Assembly (NCBI GenBank): GCA_037976565.1
Contig: CP137671.1
Span: forward strand, 26,049,813 to 26,113,812
From: Mesocentrotus franciscanus
Taxonomy: Eukaryota; Echinodermata; Echinoidea; Camarodonta; Strongylocentrotidae
DNA: 64,000 bases
Reading direction: 5' to 3'
Shown in pieces: positions 31,327-42,354 of the stretch. The notes under the pieces are model-generated. The model was not told the origin of the DNA. It did no database searches and saw only the letters and a list, made by a program, of their open reading frames with translations. Every line of letters starts with the position of its first letter. Position 1 is the stretch's first letter. Made by a program: the position numbers and the translations under genes.

Positions 31327-32801
31327 AAAGATTTGTACAGCTTATATAGGACTATGAGATCCCGGGTATGAGATCTGTGTGTATTGTTCATAATTGTATT
31401 CATAACTAGTTTTTCCATACCAAGCATTCCAAATAACGTCCTATGACAAAATATGTTGCGGACACGGACAGGGCTGTTGAACTTTTAACTGATACACGCG
31501 TTTTTAATGGCCATTATTTTCCAAAAACAAATTACTAAAATTTCATAGCGGATATTTGCACGGCTAGCATCCCTGGAGAACTCAAATTTGGTCTTTCAAC
31601 GGCTGATCTAGGGGTGGGAATATAATTGCGGGAGTAATTGCCCCAGAAAACCACAATCTAGTATAATTTAAAGTATACATATGATACATAAAATTGTGCC
31701 CCCTCCATGGCAGATGTTTGCATTATAAAAAGGCATCTGAAAGATGTGATTAGTTTTTGGTTGTTTTTGTTTTTTTGCTTTGTATTTTAAACCTTTAAAC
31801 TTTTAAGCTCACCAATGAGTCCTGGATGCGCAACTTTTTATGAAAAGTGTCCAACGGAATCTCATTTTATTTATCATATGACATCGGGTAAAAATATGAA
31901 TGATATTAATGATATGTGATTTAATAAAATTACAACTTTAGCCTTTGTTCTTAAATAGTGTGATATGACATTTATATCATCATGATTTGAAGGAGGATTA
32001 TTTAGATTTTACAGTGATCAATCAGCCGCATGGGAAAGAATTTTCTTCAATATCCTCATGATAAAAACAATTATAACAAATTAGGTAGTGGTCAATATTT
32101 ACATCAATATTGGTATAAAGTTGTAAAATACATTTTACGTAACTTGCTGCATAGTCTGGTGTCTCTTATATATAAACTACATGCGAATAACATAAACTGC
32201 GCATGTCTAGGCAGAAGTAAAAGGGATAATAATAATAATGATAATAATAATGATAGTAATAATGATAATAACAACAATAATAATAAAAATAAAAATAATA
32301 ATGATAATGATAATGATAATAATAATTATAATGGTATATTGATTAAACATACATACATGTTTCGCAACGGTGAAGCTGAATTAAAATTTTATTTAAATAA
32401 AAGCTAAATGCATGCAAGAAAATAAACACACCACTGAGACTGATGAGAACGCATGACCCCATTTGCCATTGAAAATTCTTCCCTTTTGTGTATCCCCAAT
32501 TTCAGAAATTGATCCTCAAAAACCGTCCGTGTTGAGTGTTGCAAGGCATTTTAAAAAGGCTGAAATTCAAAGGAAAATATTAAGAGCACCACAATGAATA
32601 GAGAGCATAACACATATTCGTTAACAATGATTTTGTTTGGGGACAACAGAAGCGGGAGACGCTTTCAAAATATCTTTTGGACTTTGGATCTTTGCATGCA
32701 GGGTTCATCATGTTTCCTTGTGTTCGAGGAGAAACAAAAATGAATAACTGTACTACAACATACACCACGCATCAAATGCATTGCCCCCTTTCGCGTTTGC
32801 G
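31327..32801. repeat. Direct 1.5-kb duplication, copy 2 (empty MITE site)
   Basis: Matches 24019-25874. At 32580-32583 it has a single TTAA where copy 1 carries the MITE. The long Asn-rich frame arises from (AAT)n. Confidence 0.9.
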
Positions 32802-32806
32802 AAACC

Positions 32807-33060
32807 CATGCTTTATTACCGGGTCTTAGTTTGGAGGATTGTTGGGTCTTAGATTTGAATTTTTTATTTTGTTTTTATTGTTTTTTATTTTTAAAATGAC
32901 CGGGTCTGGAGGAAAGACTACGCTCGATTCTCATGTTATTCCACAGGAAAAGGATTATGGGGTCTTAGTTTTGAAGATTTTTTACATTTTTGAAATAACC
33001 GGGTCTGGAGTAAAGACTGCGCGCTATACCCATGCTTTATTACAGGGTTTTAGTTTTGAA
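32807..33060. repeat. Tandem repeat with 'accgggtctggaG' units
   Basis: Two to three imperfect units of about 110-120 bp share 'cccatgctttattac', 'gggtcttagttttg' and 'accgggtctgga.gaaagac'. The open frame across it is a by-product. Confidence 0.65.
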
Positions 33061-33089
33061 CAAATTCGACAAAATATCCCTTCAAATTT

Positions 33090-33300
33090 ATTACATTTGT
33101 GGGTAAAGTCATTATTACATTTGTGGGTTATTCAAAATTATTACATTTTTGGGTAAAGTGGTTATTACATTTGTGGGTGAAATTATTACATTTGTGGGTG
33201 TTATAACATTTGTGGGTAAAGTGTTATTACATTTGTGGGCGTTATTACATTTGTGGGCGTTATTACATTTGTTGGCGTTATTACATTTGTGGGTGTAACA
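33090..33300. repeat. TTACATTTGTGGG minisatellite
   Basis: About eleven units of 18-22 bp, 'gttattacatttgtgggc'. The His/Asn/Cys-rich minus-strand frame is a by-product. Confidence 0.9.
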
Positions 33301-34029
33301 GGGGTGCCTACATGAAAGGAGCCTCAGTTTTTTTTTTAAAGTTAGAATATGATTGACACTATAACTAAGACCAATTATCAATGGAGTAGATCTTTAATTT
33401 TTTAATGAGGTCTAAACCTTTTTATTTTTGTTTCAGGATAATGTTCTTCTTCAGTAAAATAAATGAAGGTAAATTCCTTGAGAATTGAGACAAATTCAGA
33501 GAGGAAGGAGAACTACTGACCTGCTGAATTTCTGACAGGTAGGCTGTACGAATAAGTTGTTGTTTGTATGCCCATACAGGTACTTCGAGGATGGCATTTG
33601 TTCATTTACATTTTTCCATCAATAAGTTCATGTAATGAACATGCGAGTCCACTTTAATCACAATGTACATGCAAGACCTTTTCAATGTTACAACAGAGAT
33701 AGGTTTCAATGTGCTTACTTTCATTCTTTTCTCTTTTCATTCAAAAGACATAAATGTAAGGACTGTGAAGTTCTACTTAGCCTCTTCAATGAACCAGACC
33801 CCATCTGCTGTAGCTGTGACTGGGGTTTAAAACCTTTGTATTATAACCCTCATAACATGAAGCTATGGTAACAAACAAGCAACCGTTAATAAAAAGCCCG
33901 ATATGTCCTTGGTGTGTGTGAACCACAAAGCAACCATCACTCATAATGATGTTCTTTTGTACATCAGATGGTCATTGTTTCACTGGAAAAAATTGTGATT
34001 TTGAGTCATGGGTAACTTTGTTTTTGCTT
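33301..34029. other. Stretch without recognised genes
   Basis: A 78-codon frame at 33635-33871 (+) has two CxxC-like spacings (KCKDCEV, CCSCDWG), but there is no recognised family and no clear splice sites. Confidence 0.5.
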
Positions 34030-34033
34030 TTAA

Positions 34034-34431
34034 AGGTAAAGACCAGTTTTGGAAACGCCCCCCTCTCAAAAAATGAAATGGAAGCTCTCATTACCAATCA
34101 TGTGAAATAATATGTTTTGACTAATACGTGATGATACAAATTTTGCCGGGAAACCGCCTACTAATTGATATATTTGGTAAATTATTATATATATTTGGAC
34201 CAAATAGATATCGCGCACGTGTCGCGCACGTGTCGCGTAGTCCTCTATACATCTTTCTGTGTACAGTGCTTGTAACTTTACCAAGACTGGGCCAAATGTC
34301 TTAGCATTTTGATGATTCCAGAACCTTGCAGTACACACCAATACTTATATGCTAGATGATCAAGCTTTTCTGATCGATTCCACAACGTTTCTTTCACAAT
34401 GCAATCACATGACCAGAACTGGTCTTTATCT
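34034..34431. mobile_element. TTAA MITE family 1, copy 2 (398 bp)
   Basis: Same ends, length and orientation as 25255-25652, flanked by TTAA at 34030-34033 and 34432-34435. It shows small indels, including a tandem 'gtcgcgcac' duplication near 34215. Confidence 0.92.
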
Positions 34432-34435
34432 TTAA

Positions 34436-35149
34436 GAAATCATGTTTTATAATGTGTTTTATAATATGGTGCAAGTCATGATATAACAGCTTCCCTGGAA
34501 AAAAAATAGGGCTCAGAAGTAGCCTATGATTTGTTTTTTAAAAATTGGGGAAAAGTAATGTAACACATGCATAACATTGAAATTCTAATAATTTCAAGTA
34601 GCAGATTATGAAGCTATTTGAGCTTAATATTTGACCTTCAATTTTGTAATATGTATTCATGGTGAATTACAATTTTTCTGTTTTAAGAAAAATAAATAAA
34701 TTGAACATAATCGTTTAATCTTATATACAATATTCCTTTCATATCTTTTAATTTTTAGTGTGCATACGGTTGGATTCATTGAATGATACATAAAAAAGTC
34801 TGGAAATAGAACAGTGAGAGAACAGAGAGAGAGAGAGAGAGAGAAAGGGAAAGAAATGAGAAAGAACTATTTAATGGTGAGAGATGTCATGTCATACAAT
34901 GAAATAGTGAGAGAGAGAGAGAGGGATAGAGAGATGGAGATATAGGGAGAAAGAGTTAAAACTGTTGCCAATATCATGTTCAAATATGTAGTATTATAAA
35001 CCAATGAGCGCGTGGGGAGAATGGGGTACTACCAACATATACCCTGTCTCCTGTTTCATGTTAATTGGTTTAAATGTTTTATTGCCCTCTATGTCCGTTG
35101 CTGTAATGGAGTACCGAAGTGTGACGTCATCAGAGGCGGCACTCCGGGG
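34436..35149. other. AT-rich stretch with (GA)n
   Basis: (GA)n at 34822-34845 and 34908-34935. No gene recognised. Confidence 0.6.
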
Positions 35150-36390
35150 GCAGGGGGGCACAGTCCCACAATCTTTCAAATATCCCCCAAATGCCCCCCT
35201 TTTACATAGGGAAGTGTCCCTTCCCCTTTTGTTAAATGCCCCTTTAATTTTGACACGCGCCCCTTTTCCTTCGACAAGTTCCCATTTTCCTTTGCAATTT
35301 TCCATTCTCATTAGTGCCCTTTTTCACGTACGAGAAGTGCACCTTTTCACTTTTGATAAGTGCCCCCTTCACCTCTAATAATTGCCCTATTCAAATCTGA
35401 GAGGAGCCCCTTTTACTTTGACAAGTGCCCTTTTCCTATTCCTTTTTCTAAGAAGTGCCTCTTCCCCTTTTAATAACTAGGCCTACTCCTTTTGACTCGG
35501 ATAAGCGCACCTTTTATTTTCACATGTGCCCCTTTTCCTTTTGTAATAAGTGCCCTTTTTCCTTATGATTAGTGCCCCCATTAAAATAAAAGAGTACCTT
35601 CCCTTTCTTACAAATGCTCCTTTTCACCTATGAAAAGTGTATCTTTTCATTCTCATAAGTGCCCCTTTCATCTCTGGTAAATGACTCTTTTCAGGTATGA
35701 GAAGTTATTCCTTTTCACTTCAGATAAGTGCCTTCTTCACCTCCGATAATTGCCCCTATTCAAATCTGAGAGATGCTCGTTTTACTTTGACAAGTGCCCC
35801 TTCCCTTCTCATAATTACCCTTTTATCTCTGATAAGTACCCCGTTTATCATAACATGTGCCTCTTTTTTTTTTTTTATAAATAAGAGCCACTTCTCCCCT
35901 TCAAATGAAAACCCTCTTTCACCTACGATAAATGCCCCTATTAAAATTTGATCGGTGCCCCTTTTCTTTCAACAAATACACATTTTCCTTTATTATAAGT
36001 GCCCCTTTTTCATTCTCATAAGTGCCCCTTTTAATATCTGGTCAATTTCCCTTTTCAGGTGCGATAAGTGCCCCTTTTCACCTCTGATAATTTCCCTTTT
36101 AACAATGATACGTTCCCCTTTTCCTTTCTAATAAGGGACCAATCCCCTTTTCACCTCTTATTGATGCCCCTATCAAAATCTGATGGGTTCCCCTTTTCCG
36201 TCGACAAATGCCCATTTCCCATTCTCATAAGTGCCTTTTTTCATCCCTGGTGAGTGCCTCTTTTTAGGTGTAAGAAGTGCCCCATTTTCACCTCTGATAA
36301 TTACCCTTCGTACTTTGACCCGTGCTCCTTTCCTTTCCAATAAGTGTCTTATCCCTTTCGATAAGTGTCCCCTTTTCCTCTCATCATTAA
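35150..36390. repeat. GTGCCCCTTTTC minisatellite, long array
   Basis: Around forty degenerate units of about 26-32 bp with cores such as 'ataagtgccccttttcacct' and 'gacaagtgcccttttc'. It is the reverse orientation of the arrays at 28525, 54660 and 56335. The start of the array ('atgccccccttttacatag') is the mirror of the end of the 54660-54905 array ('ctatgtaaaaagggcag'), so the two mark the same edge of one element family. All open frames inside are repeat by-products. Confidence 0.9.
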
Positions 36391-36394
36391 AGGG

Positions 36395-36770
36395 ATAGTT
36401 GAGTTCTTACAAGAAAAACAGAAACAAACTGACTACTATTAAAAGGCTTTCATGTAAACTGTACTACTCCAAAAAGCTAGAAAATGCACACGGAAATATG
36501 ACCTCTACGTGGAGAGTTATTAATCAAATACTTTGTAAACAAGACAGATCTCCCAGAGTACAAACATTTTCCCAAATAATCATGAATTGGATAACCCCAA
36601 ACATATTGCAAATGGTTTTAATACATATTTTGCTACATAGGTCCAGAGCAAGATCCATAAGGTTACGATTTCGTAAAAATTCTTCCCAACTATATAAACA
36701 AGTAGAAGAAAAAGTTATTAGAGTATCCTTTTCTCCGAAAGTAGACTTGTTGATTTAGTGGAGTGACTCA
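36395..36770 (+). pseudogene. CR1/Jockey-group LINE linker fragment
   Basis: Reads 'YKKNRNKLTTIKRLSCKLYY', then 'KLENAHGNMTSTWRVINQIL', then in another frame 'HIANGFNTYFAT', the region between endonuclease and reverse transcriptase in these LINEs. Frameshifted; no RT core follows. Confidence 0.8.
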
Positions 36771-36973
36771 ATCATGAATAAACATTACTCTTCCGCTTCT
36801 TCGCCGTGCGCCTCGATAATGAACAATTCATGAACCTTCAGTTGCCATCCTAAATATTCGCGGGCGGTTAACACAGTTCTGTTAGAATTGGGTTGAGGTC
36901 GATTAGTGCGGGCGCCCGGTGTAGTCTGGAAATCCCCACTCTTTCCATACTGCCAGACACAGCACTGCAAATA

Positions 36974-37134
36974 GGGACTTTTAGATTTTACACGACGAGA
37001 ACGTGGACTGCCACGGTGACATCCTTTTAAGGTAATGTGACGTCCTTTTAAGGCACTGCCGGGCACGGGCCAGTGCCTTGAAAGAATGGCACACGTTGCA
37101 GTCCACTACGTCGACGTGCAAATCTAAAAGTCCC
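36974..37134. mobile_element. Small palindromic MITE flanked by TA
   Basis: Ends 'gggacttttagatt' and the exact reverse complement 'aatctaaaagtccc', with TA on both sides. The arms continue imperfectly ('acgtggactgc'/'gcagtccac'). The middle has 'ccttttaagg' palindromes. A TA duplication fits Tc1/mariner-type or related elements. Confidence 0.8.
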
Positions 37135-37136
37135 TA

Positions 37137-37919
37137 ATAACAAATAAGGCATTGACGCACCCTAGCTTTGGGGAAGGTAAACAAAATCCTGTTTGAAGAG
37201 TTAACACGTTGCCTACTGAATTCTCTTATCGTTATAGGCTTAATAAGGGAACACCAAATACAAAGGTCAGTATTTAATTTATTATCTTATCTAGGTGAGT
37301 GAAATACTATGTAGTTAAAAATCCGTTTTTGTTTTATGTCGGCCTAGATATATTTGTACATCTTATGCACAAATTATGCACAAATTATGCATTAGTAAGG
37401 AGTATATGGAAGTACAGCTGTATCTTGTTAATACAGCTGAAAATGGGCTGTCCGCCATCTCGTTGTCATATCACATTATGCATTATTCATTGTACACCGT
37501 ATGTTGATTATTATGTAAATAACAGCAAACAAACAGGAAAAATACAAATCCAGTGTAGCCCTAATTTGTGTTTCACACATTGCCAACTGCAATAGAGAAT
37601 GAAATATGGAATATTATTTGTTCTTGATATTAATTTCTGGTCAAGTCAACGCGATGACATGTTGCTCCCTTATCAAATCAATACAACGATACATTATAAG
37701 ATTTTGTTTACGGGTTTATTTTTATTTCCTTTTGTCTCTGTATAATTGTAGGTCTCCTTATGGCATTTTATTTTAATGCAAGTGTGAACAATTGTACAGA
37801 ATGTTTTGTATATATAGAATATATATAAAGTTATTAATGATCCTTCGAACGAGAAGAAATTGTTCATATATTGTTACCCGAAATTTAGTTATTCGTGCAA
37901 AACTCAATACATATAGTGG
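37137..37919. other. AT-rich stretch without recognised features
   Basis: Some short direct repeats ('atgcacaaattatgcac'). The last part may be decayed LINE sequence continuous with the next entry. Confidence 0.5.
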
Positions 37920-38935
37920 CGTAGTATGCGTTCAGTCATGGGAGGGGGTGGGGCACCAGCCTGTAGTCTACTAGATCAGTGTTTTCAACAGAAGACATTA
38001 GATTCTGTCGGTTCTAGTCCTTCTTTCATAAGATGGGTGAAAACGTTATATTATGATATAGAAGGATATGTTCTAAATAATGGAACATCTACTGTGTACT
38101 TCCCAGTTATACGTGTAAGACAGGGGGATCCCCTGTCTCTAAAATATTTGCTTTTAATTGTTCTAGAAAGTCTAGCAATTCGTCTGCGCACTTCCAAAGA
38201 TATAGTAGGAATTGAAATTAATGATAACGAATTTAAATTGTCATTATATGCAGACGATTTTTGCCCCTTTCGACATAATACTCGATCTATTAATAACGTA
38301 TTGGTTATACTTGAACAGGTTAATAAATGCTCAAGACAAGTCTTAAATTCAATACAGAAAAGACAGAGATTCTAAAAGTCGGACACCAAAAAGATACAAC
38401 CCCCAAACCAATTCAACAAGATATAAATCAACAGGTGAACGTAGTTGATACTATCAGAATTTTAGGAATATTTGTCTTTTGATGCAAGATGAAAATTACG
38501 TGAACTTATATTTGGTCTTAAAAAGCTTTTGAATTTATGGAAATCAAGAAAACTAACTTTGTTTGGGAAGATACAAATTCTTCAATTGTCAATTGTCACC
38601 CCAACAAATATTAAAGGAGATAGAAATAACATTTTACGATTACCTTTTAAATGGACCGGATCGAGTTAAACGAAACGTCATGGTACAATAATTGAATAAT
38701 CAAGGTTTGAAAATGATAGACGTTAAATCATTTGTAGACTCGCAACAACTAATTTGGATCAGCAACATTATAATTAGGCCTGGAAATACGCAGGTTTGGT
38801 ACCATGGGGGTATCATGTCCTTAATTAGTATGTAAAGAAATATGGTAGACTCTTCCTGTTTCATTGCAATTATGAAGTAAATAATATATCTTTGAATATG
38901 CATGCATTTTATAGATTACGCTTAGAGAAATGGCT
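37920..38935 (+). pseudogene. Tx1/L1-like LINE reverse transcriptase fragment
   Basis: One frame reads 'LDQCFQQKTLDSVGSSPSF', 'FPVIRVRQGDPLSLKYLLLI', 'VLESLAIRLRTSKDIVGIEI' and 'LSLYADDFCPFRHNTRSINN': the RQGxPLS block and a YADD catalytic motif. After frame breaks near 38340-38370 come 'VVDTIRILGIF', 'NGPDRVKRNVMV' and 'GLKMIDVKSF', the C-terminal blocks of Tx1/L1-type ORF2. It is 5' truncated with many stops. Confidence 0.85.
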
Positions 38936-39190
38936 TGTGATTTTTACAGCTAACATCAACCTGTTATTATTGAACTGATGAATACCTTGTCAACTAGTTT
39001 TGTTAGTGATCGGTTGGCCCTATTATGCCTAGACTAAACGTTGATTTTAAAAATTGATTTTAACTTTATGACGGTCGAACAAATTTACTCAGCCTGTTGT
39101 TTGAAATTAACAGAAATACCTATCCAGGAGTTTGCAGCGTATTTCAATATAATATATATGACACGGTTGAATAATTATAATTACTGGCGC
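38935..39190. repeat. Diverged third copy of the 1-618 / 40415-41034 repeat
   Basis: Shared blocks in the same order include 'tgattttt(t)acagctaa', 'tgatcggt/gtagg', 'actattatgcct', 'gcctgttg/attttt' and 'atccaggagtttgcagcgta'. The orientation is that of the right copy. It directly follows the end of the Tx1-like LINE, so it may be that LINE's 3' region, which would make the other two copies LINE 3' ends as well. Confidence 0.6.
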
Positions 39191-39217
39191 CTATGACGGG
39201 CTTTACATGCCATGATT

Positions 39218-40300
39218 CGAACAACTATACAACTAAACAGCCATCGACTGGACGTATAGTTTTAACCAATCAGAACGCAGTAAACTGTACATCCATAGAA
39301 CTATACAACTATGCAACTATACAACGAAGCGTCCATCGAATCACACATAAACGCATGTATAGCTTCCAGCGTGCGGGACGAAGTGTCATAATTATATGTA
39401 CAACTATACAACTATACAGCCATCGAATGGACGTATAGTTTTAAAGGGCAAGTCCACTCCGATAATAACTTACTTTTAATAGAAGCAGAAAAATCTGACA
39501 AACCAATCAAAACAAGTGTGAGCAAAATCGGATAACTAATAAAAAAGTTATGAATTTTTAATGACATGAAAAACTTTGAAAATCATAGGACATTTGGCAA
39601 GTCACTGATGAGTATGTGACGTCATTGCCTCACTATACATTAATTGTTTTCTTTATATTGATAATATAAATTTTCATTTCCCCCTAAGAATTTTATTTAC
39701 TCAAACGAGCATCCAAGTTAAATTGACAGTAATATGTTTTTGTGATGATGCACTAATATAGAGTAATTTTTCTGTTAAATCATTAAACAAATGTGAATTT
39801 TGATAAACTATTTATATAAAAATTAATGATTATGAAAATATTCAGAAAATAGTATCAATTTTTCAAAGTTCATAAAAGATTTTGTGAAATGTCATGCATG
39901 CAATATGATACAAATTATATAACCTGGGCAAAGGCTTGGGGAAATCAAGTTCTTGGGGATAAAAAGGGAAATAAATGTGATAAAAATATAGAAAGCAATA
40001 TTGATTGATAGTGAGGCAATGACGTCACAAAGTGATAACCAAAATCTGCGATTTGTGTAGTGATTTTAATTGTTCCATAGTATTTCTTACTGTTTAAACA
40101 CTTCATAACTTCCTTATTAGTTATCCGATTTTCCTCGAACCGTTTTTCTGCTCGGTTTCTCTTGTTTTTCTGCATTTATTGAAAGCAAGTTATTTTTGGA
40201 GTGGACTTAGCCTTTAACCATTAAGAACGCAGGAAACTGTGCAGCCATAATACCATACATTCATCGAATGGATGTGTGATTTCAACCAAATGAGGGATGA
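39218..40300. repeat. Degenerate tandem repeat, split by MITE family 2
   Basis: Units contain 'caactatacaac', 'ccatcga.tggacgtatag' and 'ttttaaccaatcagaacgca'. Part lies before the MITE and part after it (40218-40300). Confidence 0.7.
39445..40213. mobile_element. TTAA MITE family 2 (769 bp)
   Basis: The ends are 'agggcaagtccactcc' and, reversed, 'aggctaagtccactcc', flanked by TTAA (39441-39444, 40214-40217). A related tandem unit at 39251-39290 reads 'gtatagttttaaccaatcag' and shows the unoccupied site. Inner sequence is AT-rich and also partly inverted ('gcctcactat'/'atagtgaggc'). Confidence 0.9.
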
Positions 40301-40414
40301 CTGCTGCGAGATAAGCTATGGCGGGCGGCCTTGTCTGGATAACTACATGTTTGCACGCACACCTGTCTTCCTTTGTGTAGTAGTAAAGGTCATTTTCTCT
40401 GTCTATTTTCCCGT

Positions 40415-41034
40415 ATGTCTTCTATCGTTCACTCCTATCCCCGTTTCTTCTTCTTCTCTGCTCTTCACTACATCAAGGACGCAGATCTGATCACCCTATA
40501 GCAATTGTCCCTATAATTTGACAAAATTAGGTATTACCAGGAATATGTGATTTTTTACAGCTAAATTTTACTTGTTATTACTGTACTGATTAATATTTTG
40601 TCAACAATTGATGTTAGTAGTGATCGGGTAGGCACTATTGTGCCTTGACCAACTATTACATAAAAAATGTCATCAGCGAATAACTGGAGTTAAATTTCAT
40701 GTCGAGCACATATACTCTGCCTGATTTTTAAACTATTAACATAAATACTTATCCAGGATTTGCAGCGTATTTAAATATGATATATAATGCAATATGTATT
40801 TACTGGCACCCTCCAGAAGAACTAGAGCATATATAGAGCTCGACACATGTTCGTACATATTGATTTAGAATATGCTGTATGCTGTGAGAAAAATGTATAC
40901 GCATGTAATTAGTGTCTGTGATTTCAACCTTGAAACATCTGCTATCAACACCATACCCAAAGCTATTTTCCCAGCTATATATCTACAGGCAAACTAAAAC
41001 CCACATAGGCCTCTGGTATTTGCAAGCCCCAAAC
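40415..41034. repeat. Inverted copy of a dispersed repeat, right
   Basis: This is the partner of 1-618. It contains the landmarks 'ctgatcaccctatagcaatt' and 'gatcgggtaggcactattg'. It lies about 40 kb from the left copy in opposite orientation, so the two could pair or recombine to invert the intervening DNA. Confidence 0.85.
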
Positions 41035-42350
41035 TTGAGTTTCAAAATTAATTTGATGATACAGTGTCAAGAAACACTGGATGTTACATCATCAATCCAG
41101 AAATTATTAGTATCGTTATCATTATCATCACCATCATTATTGCTATAAATATCGCTTTTGAGAGCGTATATAAGCAAGGGCGTGAAACTGCTATCATTTC
41201 TCAACTAAGTTTGTTAGAAATATAATTCACTCAACCAAGGGCGACAAATTTGTCATGGTGTAGGCTTATACGACCTAAGTGAGAATATTCATTTCCATTA
41301 TACAATAATCAATAACATTATAAATTGAGGATCAAGTGAACCTATACGCAAGTAAGCAGTCTATTAACTATATATATACCATATAATGATGGAGATACTC
41401 TTTTAATCTTTATGCCTATTGAACTAATTCTATTCAACATTAATTACTTAAAGAAACAGAATAATTGGGTGCATTTTCTTCCACAATTATCAATACTGAT
41501 CTTTTACCTTGTTAAAAGAATATGAATATAGTAAGGATACCAAATGATACAGTCACTGTAACAGAGATATTTACAAACAATAAACATTATGCGTCAGTTG
41601 TTGTTAACAGGTTTAATACTCAACACAAAATCAAATCGTGATTTTTCTTCATTATAATCTGTTGTAAGAGGTGCAATCATATAATAGTGTAATCTTTGAA
41701 ATGCACTTTCTAGCAAACAATCTCCATATATTATATCAAGTTGCTTTTCCTTTTTCTTCGTCTTTCCCATCGCTGTCACATTTGTTTGCCACTCAATTGG
41801 GGGACGTAACCCCATGCCTCCCATTGCACGGTATGATCAACATGAGATTAAACAAAACAATATACTTTCACTTGGCAGCTACAGTCATAATACATTTACA
41901 GCAATAAACATGGAGAAACATGCAGATGTTTGGCAATAAAAGCCTAAGGCTTGAAACATTTCCATACCTCTATCATTCAATTTAACATATATTCTTCAAG
42001 TGATACAACACAAACATACTTAACATTCCTAATACTATATATCAATATTGAATACTGATAGCAGTATGTAAAATAACGATTTAACTAGGTAAATACTAGG
42101 TGGAATACATTTATTTGTATGTGTATGCGTAACATGGAAATGATGCAAGTTAAGATAAGAGGAATGTTATTATTGTTGATACAAAACTAGATGATTGTAT
42201 ATTTCAAGTTTGAGGTAAGTATGCGCTTAACCGCACGTTTGAAGAAATGCACGGTCAACATATTAAGAGTGGATCATTGAAGATACAGCAAGGACTCAAA
42301 AACCAAACTTACACCGCACATTGTATGGAGGACCTCTCTTCCAAATCATT
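41035..42350. other. Stretch with one unexplained minus-strand frame
   Basis: AT-rich, non-repetitive in this window. The only item of note is the frame at 41594-41824. Confidence 0.5.
41594..41824 (-). CDS. Unrecognised ORF, possible terminal exon
   Basis: 76 codons starting MGGMGLRPPIEWQTNV, with a basic patch KTKKKEK and the mixed, non-repetitive stretch 'LESAFQRLHYYMIAPLTTDY', then a stop. Composition looks protein-like, unlike the many AT-rich shadow frames. No strong acceptor is visible and the frame closes four codons before the Met. No family recognised. Confidence 0.25.
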   Translation of the reverse strand: MGGMGLRPPIEWQTNVTAMGKTKKKEKQLDIIYGDCLLESAFQRLHYYMIAPLTTDYNEEKSRFDFVLSIKPVNNN

Positions 42351-42354
42351 CAAT

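Noticed and set aside
32030..32407. Protein gene MGKNFLQYPH.. with an Asn-rich tail (also at 24720)
   Set aside because: The tail is an (AAT)n microsatellite and the shared start is simply part of the recent 1.5-kb duplication; differences between copies are mostly amino-acid changing.
24019..32801. LTR retrotransposon, with the two 1.5-kb direct repeats as LTRs
   Set aside because: The repeats do not start TG and end CA, no primer-binding site follows the first copy, and no gag, protease, RT or integrase is seen between them; the inside holds an L2 end and a foldback array.
33635..33871. Zinc-finger-like gene from CxxC spacings
   Set aside because: Only two loosely spaced Cys pairs, no His ligands in order, no splice sites and no repeat of the motif.
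35150..36390. CRISPR-like array
   Set aside because: Units are degenerate and contiguous with no unique spacers, and the context is a eukaryotic genome.
1..41034. A 41-kb giant transposon (Polinton/Maverick-like) bounded by the 620-bp inverted repeats
   Set aside because: No polymerase B, integrase, ATPase or capsid genes are visible, the repeat ends are undefined, and a third copy shows that it is a dispersed repeat.
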